Source: a bacterium (GTDB lineage Bacteria > UBP14 > UBA6098 > JAFGQG01). Taken from it: a stretch of 50,763 nucleotides of DNA. Position 1 is the stretch's first letter, and each line of letters begins with the position of its first letter. Under the pieces are notes generated by a model. It worked only from the letters and a program-made list of their open reading frames with translations. It had not been told where the DNA came from and searched no databases. This document shows, in pieces, positions 1 to 5,964 of this stretch. The DNA is taken from positions 1-50,763 of the forward strand of contig JAFGGQ010000116.1 in NCBI GenBank assembly GCA_016930435.1. The letters are read 5' to 3'. The position numbers and the translations under genes are program-made.

Positions 1-83
1 CTCCTGAATTTGGATTATTCTTTTATGAAATCAATTTTGAAATATACACCAGGATAAAGATAAGGCAACAAATTAATTCGATA

Positions 84-111
84 TTGACAATATGATTATT
101 TAGAATATTTT
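84..111 (+). promoter_or_regulatory. possible sigma-70 promoter before sppA
   Basis: TTGACA at 84-89 and a weak TATTTT at 106-111 are separated by 16 nt. The -35 is perfect and the -10 poor. It lies about 65 nt before the sppA start, in an AT-rich stretch with no gene. The first 168 bases hold nothing else recognisable. Confidence 0.35.
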
Positions 112-174
112 ACATTTTTACTTTATCTTTAATGATACTGAGTCCGTGCAATTAACATTTTAAGAGGAGTGAAG

Positions 175-2508
175 ATGAAAATAATGACGCTGTTAATGGT
201 CTCTTTTATTTTTGCGATTTTAGGATTTGCTTATGCATTTGAACCCACAACTTCGCCGGCGACCGGAGATGATCCCTGGGCTGCCCTGAGCAATCCGGCT
301 TATTTGGGTAAACCGCATCAGGGTGATCTGCTCTATTTCAGTTCGCTTGATAACGGTTCATATAATAATGAATGGGGGATACTGGGCACTTTCAGCGGTT
401 TAGGAGGGGGTTATTACCGGGTCCAATCCACGGATAACTGGTATGTGGGATTGGGAGCGGGTTTCGCCCGTCGCTTTTACCTGGGTTCAAACTACCTCTG
501 GCAGGAAAATGAGGATGGCTTAAGGTCAGAGGGATGGTCTTTCGGTGTCCTTGCTCAACCCATTAAACAGGTCTCGTTCGGTTGGAAGTACCAGGCTACC
601 GACTGGCTTAAATCCAATCATTTTGGCCTGGGTTTGAGACCTCTGGGATGGCGAGCAACGTTCTTCTGGGAAGGGGTTCTTCCGGAGAACGCGGATTTCA
701 AGGATATAAGCAACTATTTTGGAGCCGAACTTCACCTGATCAACGGGTTTCGTATTTATGGTAAAATGGATGAGGATAAGAATTTCTGGGCAGGTTTAAG
801 ATTCGATCTCCAGAATATCGGGATTGGTGGAGTGGTAGCCGGAAATGAAAATGAGGTTATCCGGGAAACCTATTATGGCCATATATCCACCGAATATTTC
901 AAAACGGTTATCCCGGACCGCAGGAAATTGCTGACCCTGAATCTCAGTGGTCAGTTAAAGGAGCGCTCAAGCGCTTTCTCTATATTTCAGATGAATGATG
1001 GATTAAACCTGGTTGATTTGGTCAATTATCTGGAACAGGCAAGGGAGAACAAGTATGTTGAAGGCCTCGTTCTGAGAATCGATAATTTCAGCGCCAACAT
1101 TGCAATGGCAGAGGAATTGCGAAATGCTCTGCTTGCTTTTAAGGAAAGCGGAAAGAGCATTGATGTTTACGTTGACAGCCCCGGCAACCTCCAGTATTAC
1201 CTGGCTTCGGTAGGTGACCGGATCGTGCTCCCCGAGGCCGGCAGCGTGAATCTTACCGGTTTAATGGCGGAAATGACCTTTTATAAGGGTACTTTCGAGA
1301 AGATAGGGTTGGATGCCGATTTTGAACGCGCCGGTAAATATAAATCCGCAGTAGAGCCGTTTACCCTGGACAGCATGTCAGCGGAAAACCGGGAGGAAAT
1401 GGAAAAGCTGCTCGATGATATTTATGATGATTTCGTAGATAAGATCGCCGCCGGCAGGAATTGGAGTGCGGAAGCGACCAGGGAGATCATCGATAATGGA
1501 CCTTATACCCCTTCAGAAGCGGTGGAAAAGGGTCTGGTTGACTCCCTGATGTATTGGGATGATTTCCGGAAATCGGCAACCGAGGATAAAACTGCCATGT
1601 CCTGGAGTGAATATACCGGCCGCAATCCCCGGGAATATAACTGGGGTCCTATACCCAAGGTCGCCATCGTCTATGCCCAGGGTAATATCACCCGGGGAAG
1701 TTCCCGTTCCCCATTATTGGGAGGCTTGACCCTGGGTTCAGATACTTTTCGAAAGGCTATAGAAGCGGCCAAAAACGACTGGGATGTAAAAGCCATTCTG
1801 GTCAGGGTGGATTCACCGGGGGGCTCCGCTCAAGCCTCAGATGAGATGTGGCATGCTATCCGGCAAGCTGCTGAAAAGAAACCGGTAATTATCTCTATGG
1901 GTAGTTCTGCCGCCTCCGGAGGCTACTATATCGCTGCAGCCGGAGACTATATTTTTGCCGATAATAATACCATTACCGGTTCAATCGGAGTCATCTCCGG
2001 CAAGATCTCCCTGGGAGGCCTGTACGATAAGGTGGGGATCAATAAGCAATACCTCAGGAGGGGTCAGAACTCGGGAATATGGACCTCTTCAAAGGAGTTC
2101 AGCGAATTGGAGAGAGAAAGGATTCAAACCTCTATCATGAGTTTTTATGACCTCTTCAAGAACCGGGTGTTGACTACCCGCGAGCTGACTATGGACTCAC
2201 TGGAAGCGGTCGCCCAGGGCAGGGTATGGACCGGTACCGCAGCAAAAAAAATAGGTTTGGTGGATTCACTGGGAGGCATCCACGAAGCCATCCAATACAC
2301 CAAGCTAAAAGGGGGATTGAAAATTGACAGCGAGTTTCATTTGAAAATGCTCCCTTCATGGCTTAATATGTTTCCTTTCATGGGCGCTTTGGTAAACAAG
2401 CTCAGGATATCTTACCCTTTCAAGGATGAACTGGACAAGCTGCCGGTGTTTCCCTATGAAGATAATGAAGCCCTATATTTATGGCCATATAAACTTTATT
2501 TATATTAA
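175..2508 (+). CDS. sppA: signal peptide peptidase SppA (67K type) with barrel-like N-terminal extension
   Basis: This is a serine-lysine protease of the SppA family, expected to degrade cleaved signal peptides at the envelope. After a signal peptide (about residues 1-22) come some 230 residues rich in aromatic, beta-forming stretches with a DPWAALSNPAYL segment, which recalls outer-membrane barrel proteins. Two tandem SppA domains follow from about residue 255. The general-base lysine is K391 in GKYKSAVEPF and the nucleophile is S581 in SSAASGGYY, matching the split Lys/Ser arrangement of the long-type family. The ATG at 175 is chosen because AGGAG at 165-169 precedes it by 5 nt; a GTG at 169 would overlap that site. 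Family assignment is secure. The extension's fold is inferred from composition only. Confidence 0.93.
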   Translation: MKIMTLLMVSFIFAILGFAYAFEPTTSPATGDDPWAALSNPAYLGKPHQGDLLYFSSLDNGSYNNEWGILGTFSGLGGGYYRVQSTDNWYVGLGAGFARRFYLGSNYLWQENEDGLRSEGWSFGVLAQPIKQVSFGWKYQATDWLKSNHFGLGLRPLGWRATFFWEGVLPENADFKDISNYFGAELHLINGFRIYGKMDEDKNFWAGLRFDLQNIGIGGVVAGNENEVIRETYYGHISTEYFKTVIPDRRKLLTLNLSGQLKERSSAFSIFQMNDGLNLVDLVNYLEQARENKYVEGLVLRIDNFSANIAMAEELRNALLAFKESGKSIDVYVDSPGNLQYYLASVGDRIVLPEAGSVNLTGLMAEMTFYKGTFEKIGLDADFERAGKYKSAVEPFTLDSMSAENREEMEKLLDDIYDDFVDKIAAGRNWSAEATREIIDNGPYTPSEAVEKGLVDSLMYWDDFRKSATEDKTAMSWSEYTGRNPREYNWGPIPKVAIVYAQGNITRGSSRSPLLGGLTLGSDTFRKAIEAAKNDWDVKAILVRVDSPGGSAQASDEMWHAIRQAAEKKPVIISMGSSAASGGYYIAAAGDYIFADNNTITGSIGVISGKISLGGLYDKVGINKQYLRRGQNSGIWTSSKEFSELERERIQTSIMSFYDLFKNRVLTTRELTMDSLEAVAQGRVWTGTAAKKIGLVDSLGGIHEAIQYTKLKGGLKIDSEFHLKMLPSWLNMFPFMGALVNKLRISYPFKDELDKLPVFPYEDNEALYLWPYKLYLY

Positions 2509-2545
2509 AAAGAATGGGGCGTATTTAAAGCTGGAAATAATTGAA

Positions 2546-2574
2546 TTGACATTTATTTTTGAGTTTAATAAATT
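2546..2574 (+). promoter_or_regulatory. probable sigma-70 promoter for the iron-sulfur/flavoprotein operon
   Basis: TTGACA at 2546-2551 is followed after 17 nt by TAAATT at 2569-2574 (4 of 6 to the -10 consensus). It sits 50 nt before the start of the [2Fe-2S] protein gene, in the gap after sppA, so the three-gene set need not depend on sppA transcription. Confidence 0.5.
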
Positions 2575-2623
2575 AGATTTACTTTATTGGAATTACATTG
2601 AATTGAATTTTGAAAGGTAAGAT

Positions 2624-2929
2624 ATGCGTATTAAAGAACATCCTATCTTGAAGTTCGATTTTAGCAAGAAGGTTCAGTTTTATTTTGAGGGTCAGCCTAT
2701 GTATGGCGTAGAGGGTGAACCCATAGCTGCTGCCCTTCATGACAACGGAGTTATGGTTTTACGGGATAGCATAAATTTAAAGCGTCCGCGCGGTTTTTTC
2801 TGCGCTATTGGGCACTGTTCTTCCTGCTTGATGGAGGTAAATGGTGAGCCCAATATTCGGGTATGTATTGTGCCACTGGAGGCGGGTATGAGGGTGAACC
2901 GTCAGAGGGGGAAGGGGGAGTTAAGATGA
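2624..2929 (+). CDS. [2Fe-2S] ferredoxin-like subunit of an amino-acid dehydrogenase-type complex
   Basis: This small electron-transfer protein is of the type related to the N-terminal domain of sarcosine oxidase alpha, HcnA and the ferredoxin-like subunits of dye-linked proline or hydroxyproline dehydrogenases. The cluster cysteines are C60, C65, C68 and C81 (C-x4-C-x2-C-x12-C), following the GEPIAAAL segment typical of this fold. GAAAGG lies about 8 nt before the ATG. Its stop overlaps the start of the next gene (ATGA at 2926-2929), so the two products are translationally coupled and probably form one complex. The cluster type is clear; the substrate of the complex is not. Confidence 0.88.
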   Translation: MRIKEHPILKFDFSKKVQFYFEGQPMYGVEGEPIAAALHDNGVMVLRDSINLKRPRGFFCAIGHCSSCLMEVNGEPNIRVCIVPLEAGMRVNRQRGKGELR

Positions 2930-4017
2930 TACGTGAGTCAGAGATGTTGGTAGTTGGTGGCGGTCCCGCAGGGATGATGGCCGCGTTGCAGGGATTGGAC
3001 AATGGGATCGCGGTCACCCTAATAGATGACGGGATCGAGATAGGCGGTCAACTGATCAAGCAAACCCATAAGTTTTTCGGTTCAGAGATGGAATATGCCG
3101 GCACCAGGGGAATCGAACTCGGCAAAATGCTAAAAGAAAAACTTTTCAATTATGATAATTTTACATATCTGGGAAAAACAACCGCCACCGGTTACTATGA
3201 GGATGGAGTAGTTACTGCGGTCAGGGAAGATAAAGAATATATGAAATTCAGGCCACGGGTGCTTTTAATCGCTACCGGTGCTGCGGAACGGCCACTGGCA
3301 ATTCCCAATTGCGATCTTCCCGGAGTATATGGAGCGGGAGCGGTACAGACCCTGATGAATCTCTATGGAGTGCTGCCCGGGAAAAGGGCCTTGATGATAG
3401 GGGCCGGCAACATCGGATTGATAGTTGCCTATCAGTTATTGCAGGCCGGAACCGGGGTAGCCGCCGTTGTAGAAGCGATGCCCTGCATTGGTGGTTATCT
3501 GGTGCATGCCTCAAAGATCAGGCGTTCTGGAGTACCCATCCTATGCTCCCATACAATCTTGGATATTCAGGGCTCCGACAGGGTAGAAAGGGCCAAAATA
3601 GTGAAGGTGGATGATAACTGGAATCCCCTTCCCGGAACGGAGAAATGGCTGGAAGTGGACCTGATCTGTGTAGCTGTAGGGCTGACTCCTCTGACAGACC
3701 TTTTATGGCAAGCAGGTTGTGAGATGCGATATGTATCCGAGCTGGGAGGGGAAGTACCAGTTCGAAACCGTGAGATGCAGACTTCTGTGCCACATATTTT
3801 TGTGGCCGGTGATGCCGCCGGGATCGAGGAAGCCTCGAGCGCAATACTGGAAGGGGGAATTGCTGGACTTGCAATGGCAAGGTATCTGGGGGCACCCATG
3901 ACCGATAGCGAATACCGCGAAAATTCCGCTAAGTACTGGAACGAACTCGAAAATTTCCGGGGTGGCCCCATAGGCCGCAGGATACTTGAGGGATTAAAGA
4001 AAGTCCTGGAGCATTAA
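2926..4017 (+). CDS. FAD/NAD(P)-dependent oxidoreductase (HcnB / dehydrogenase alpha-like)
   Basis: This is a pyridine nucleotide-disulfide-type flavoprotein. The N-terminal FAD site is GGGPAG (about residues 12-17) followed by GGQL, a second Rossmann motif GAGNIG lies near residue 165 for NAD(P), and a C-terminal VAGDAAG motif completes the FAD site. There is no CxxC redox pair of the thioredoxin reductase kind. The ATG at 2926 overlaps the preceding stop and has GGGGAG 5 nt upstream; an upstream in-frame ATG at 2863 lies inside the previous gene and is rejected. Relatives are the NADH-side subunits of multi-subunit proline, hydroxyproline or glycine dehydrogenases. Here it likely moves electrons between an unseen flavoprotein subunit and NAD or the ferredoxin-like partners. 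Confidence 0.88.
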   Translation: MIRESEMLVVGGGPAGMMAALQGLDNGIAVTLIDDGIEIGGQLIKQTHKFFGSEMEYAGTRGIELGKMLKEKLFNYDNFTYLGKTTATGYYEDGVVTAVREDKEYMKFRPRVLLIATGAAERPLAIPNCDLPGVYGAGAVQTLMNLYGVLPGKRALMIGAGNIGLIVAYQLLQAGTGVAAVVEAMPCIGGYLVHASKIRRSGVPILCSHTILDIQGSDRVERAKIVKVDDNWNPLPGTEKWLEVDLICVAVGLTPLTDLLWQAGCEMRYVSELGGEVPVRNREMQTSVPHIFVAGDAAGIEEASSAILEGGIAGLAMARYLGAPMTDSEYRENSAKYWNELENFRGGPIGRRILEGLKKVLEH

Positions 4018-4042
4018 TATAGATTTGCCAAGGAGAATTCCA

Positions 4043-4522
4043 TTGTTAAAAGAAACCGGAATTATTTCTGAAGAAGAGTTAAACAAGATATTACCTGATG
4101 AGGAACGGAGAAAAAAGGGTCCCTTTGCAGTTGTAGAATGTGTGGAGGAAATCCCTTGCGATCCCTGTACCGCAGCATGTCCGTTCGGGGCAATACCTCC
4201 ATTTGATAATGTTAATGAGGTTCCAAGTGTTGATTTCGATAAATGCAATGGCTGTGGAATCTGTATTGCCCTTTGCCCGGGAGTTGCCATATTTGTGGTA
4301 GATGAAACATATACTGCGGATAAAGCTCTGCTTAAACTGCCCTATGAATTTGTCCCGCTTCCTGGTAAAGGCGAAATGGTAGGATGCCTGGACCGCTCAG
4401 GTGGGGAGATATGCAAAGGCATCGTAGTAAGGGTCCAAAAACACCCTTCAAAAACCAATATTATCTGGCTGGAAATACCGCTGGATTTTTCACAGAAGGT
4501 CAGAAATATTAAACTGAAATAA
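4043..4522 (+). CDS. 4Fe-4S dicluster ferredoxin-like protein, third member of the oxidoreductase operon
   Basis: There are two cysteine groups: C33/C39/C42/C46 (CDPCTAACP) and C68/C71/C74/C78 (CNGCGICIALCP). The second is a canonical 4Fe-4S motif. The first has C-x5-C spacing and is less standard. A hydrophilic helical leader precedes them and a beta-rich tail of about 75 residues follows. TTG at 4043 is the best start because AAGGAG at 4030-4035 lies 7 nt before it; a TTG at 4025 lies before that site. The gene follows the flavoprotein gene by 25 nt. It probably carries electrons for the same complex. A catalytic amine-oxidising subunit (GlyOx/DAO fold) is not encoded nearby. Confidence 0.82.
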   Translation: MLKETGIISEEELNKILPDEERRKKGPFAVVECVEEIPCDPCTAACPFGAIPPFDNVNEVPSVDFDKCNGCGICIALCPGVAIFVVDETYTADKALLKLPYEFVPLPGKGEMVGCLDRSGGEICKGIVVRVQKHPSKTNIIWLEIPLDFSQKVRNIKLK

Positions 4523-4546
4523 TAAGTGATTTTAATCAATCGCTTA
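4523..4546 (+). terminator. weak hairpin after the ferredoxin gene
   Basis: TAAGTGATT and AATCGCTTA pair over 9 positions (one G-T) around a 6-nt loop, immediately after the stop codon. No T-run follows, so intrinsic termination is uncertain. The rest of 4547-4906 holds the repeat element and the fur promoter but no credible gene. Confidence 0.3.
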
Positions 4547-4627
4547 ATGCATTAGAGTCTTGAAGTAAAAAAAATGCCCAATCGAAAAGAAATGATACCC
4601 CAATTATCCAGGCGTTCGTTTATTCAA

Positions 4628-4799
4628 CCAGTTTAATGCATTTGAAATTAACTATAATGCCTGAAATATCGAAAAACAGGTTATTAGAATATAAACTTCG
4701 GAATAAAATTTGCGTTTTTTGTACAATTCGTAATACTCATAAATACATGTTTATCAAATATATAACTTATATTCAACATTATCAACTGCATTTTACGGG
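4628..4799 (+). repeat. MITE-like dispersed repeat, copy 1
   Basis: This 172-bp AT-rich intergenic element matches the reverse complement of 19092-19264 at about 92 percent (hand alignment: roughly 13 substitutions and one 1-nt indel). The ends are imperfect inverted repeats: CCAGTTTAATGCATTTG at the left and the complement of CCCGTAAAATGCAGTTG at the right, 13 of 17 matching. The flanks (TTCAA left, TATCA right) show no clear target duplication. It lies between the ferredoxin gene and fur. Short reading frames inside it are not preserved between copies past a 1-nt indel. Confidence 0.85.
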
Positions 4800-4906
4800 T
4801 ATCAATGGTGACCGGTAGCAGTAATGCTTTAAAAAAACTCAGTTTTATGTTATTAGGCTCCGAAATAACAAAAGACAAATGGCTAAAGATTTATTGAATT
4901 ATAAAC

Positions 4907-4934
4907 TTGACAATTATTCAAAGTGTATTATTAT
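4907..4934 (+). promoter_or_regulatory. sigma-70 promoter of the fur-family gene
   Basis: A perfect TTGACA at 4907-4912 is followed after 16 nt by TATTAT at 4929-4934. Transcription would begin near 4941, inside the palindrome at 4937-4957. This placement also rules out the upstream GTG at 4923 as the translation start. Confidence 0.7.
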
Positions 4935-4936
4935 GT

Positions 4937-4957
4937 TAATGAAAACAGTTTTCATTA
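4937..4957 (+). promoter_or_regulatory. Fur/PerR-type operator, probable autoregulation
   Basis: This is a perfect 10-1-10 palindrome: TAATGAAAAC, a central A, then GTTTTCATTA. Its core TGAAAAC-A-GTTTTCA has the 7-1-7 architecture of Fur-family boxes. It spans the predicted transcription start and ends 13 nt before the Fur-family ATG. Binding would block transcription initiation, so autorepression is inferred. Confidence 0.65.
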
Positions 4958-4970
4958 TGAGGTAAAAGAT

Positions 4971-5444
4971 ATGTACAAAAGACCATGGTGGAGAGGGCAG
5001 TTCAGGCAAAGGGGTTTCCGGGTTACTGTTCCCAGGGAGACTATTATAAAAGTATTAAGCGATCGCAAGAAGCACATGAGCGTGGAGGAGATATTTCACG
5101 AGGTTATCAAGACCAATCCCGGGGTTGGATTGACCACCGTTTACCGGACTCTTGAGTTATTAAGGAATATGGGTTTTGTTTCCAAACTTGATTTTGGAGA
5201 TGGTTTTTCCCGTTATGAGCTCACTATCGGAGATGGTTCTACACACCATCATCATCTTGTTTGCACGGGGTGCGGGAAGGTATTGGACTATTCTGATTTT
5301 GCGGAACAGGAAACAGCATTGATCCAGGAGATTGAAAGGGCTTTGAATAAGAAGTATAATTTCGTTATTAATACACATCAGATACATTTTTTTGGTTTAT
5401 GTAAAGATTGCAGGGGGGAACAGAATGAAATTGGGATTGTTTAA
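4971..5444 (+). CDS. Fur-family metal-responsive transcriptional regulator
   Basis: The N-terminal winged helix (about residues 10-85) carries the family segment GVGLTTVYRTLELL. The dimerisation domain has a histidine run H92-H95, CxxC at C98/C101 and a second CxxC at C144/C147, the usual structural zinc site. The full length is 158 residues. The ATG at 4971 has GAGG 8 nt upstream. Fur, PerR and Zur cannot be separated reliably by eye: the palindrome at its promoter is Fur-like, and the four-histidine run could serve the sensory site. The DUF5320 gene downstream has its own Fur-like palindrome, so the two may share a regulon. Confidence 0.92.
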   Translation: MYKRPWWRGQFRQRGFRVTVPRETIIKVLSDRKKHMSVEEIFHEVIKTNPGVGLTTVYRTLELLRNMGFVSKLDFGDGFSRYELTIGDGSTHHHHLVCTGCGKVLDYSDFAEQETALIQEIERALNKKYNFVINTHQIHFFGLCKDCRGEQNEIGIV

Positions 5445-5524
5445 GTTACTATTTTATTAACGGATTAATTTCCCGGAAAGGAGCAATGCAGGGATTTTGC
5501 GAATTTTTATTAAGCAACTATTAA

Positions 5525-5541
5525 TTGATAAACATTATCAA
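5525..5541 (+). promoter_or_regulatory. second Fur-box-like palindrome, before the DUF5320 gene
   Basis: TTGATAA and TTATCAA are perfectly inverted around ACA. Read as 7-1-7 the core TGATAAA-C-ATTATCA differs at one position from the classic Fur box TGATAAT-N-ATTATCA. It ends just before the ribosome-binding site AAGGAG (5543-5548). Control by the adjacent Fur-family protein is inferred. Confidence 0.55.
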
Positions 5542-5554
5542 AAAGGAGTTAGAG

Positions 5555-5923
5555 ATGCCAGGTGGAAATCAAACAGGTCCTCTCGGAATGGGACCGAGAA
5601 CCGGCCGAGGGGCCGGATATTGTGCGGGTTATGGAATGCCCGGTTATGCCAATCCAGCATTTGGAGGCGGATATTATGGCAACTGGGGTGGCCGAGGTCG
5701 GGGCAATCGAAACTGGTATTATGCAACCGGTTTGACCGGTTGGCAAAGAGGCCAGCAGGGTTGGGGGGTGTACGGAGCAGGGGTACCTGCCACTATGCCT
5801 TACCCGGTTAGTTATGATCCCGCTATGGAGTCCACTTCTCTGAAAAGCAGAGCGGATGCCCTCAAACACGAATTAGAGCAAATTGAAAAAAGACTGGAAG
5901 ATCTTAAGGGTGGGGAGGAATAA
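5555..5923 (+). CDS. DUF5320 family protein
   Basis: The 122-residue protein starts with the family signature GPLGMGPRTGRGAGYC. A Gly/Tyr/Trp/Asn-rich middle follows (about residues 25-85), and the last 30 residues form a charged coiled-coil-like helix. The function is not established; members often sit beside Mrp/NBP35-type ATPases or NifX/NafY-like iron-molybdenum cofactor proteins, neither of which is present here. The ATG at 5555 is 6 nt after AAGGAG; the in-frame TTG at 5525 lies in the palindrome and is rejected. Its 3' end forms the first arm of the terminator. Confidence 0.8.
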   Translation: MPGGNQTGPLGMGPRTGRGAGYCAGYGMPGYANPAFGGGYYGNWGGRGRGNRNWYYATGLTGWQRGQQGWGVYGAGVPATMPYPVSYDPAMESTSLKSRADALKHELEQIEKRLEDLKGGEE

Positions 5924-5937
5924 CCTCCCCACCTTTT
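5906..5937 (+). terminator. Rho-independent terminator after the DUF5320 gene
   Basis: GGTGGGGAGG and CCTCCCCACC pair perfectly over 10 bp around AATAA, followed by TTTT. The stem extends outward by about three weaker pairs. The left arm lies in the last codons and the stop codon is in the loop. It separates this unit from the convergent protease gene. Confidence 0.85.
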
Positions 5938-5964
5938 GCGCTATAAACTGGCTAACGGAAACCG

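Noticed and set aside
2426-2620. 64-codon frame crossing the end of sppA
   Set aside because: Out of frame with sppA, composition is that of AT-rich spacer.
4684-4878. Small protein encoded within the repeat (minus strand, start MQLIMLNISY in both copies)
   Set aside because: The first 26 or so codons read alike, but a 1-nt indel puts the rest in different frames and there is no good ribosome-binding site.
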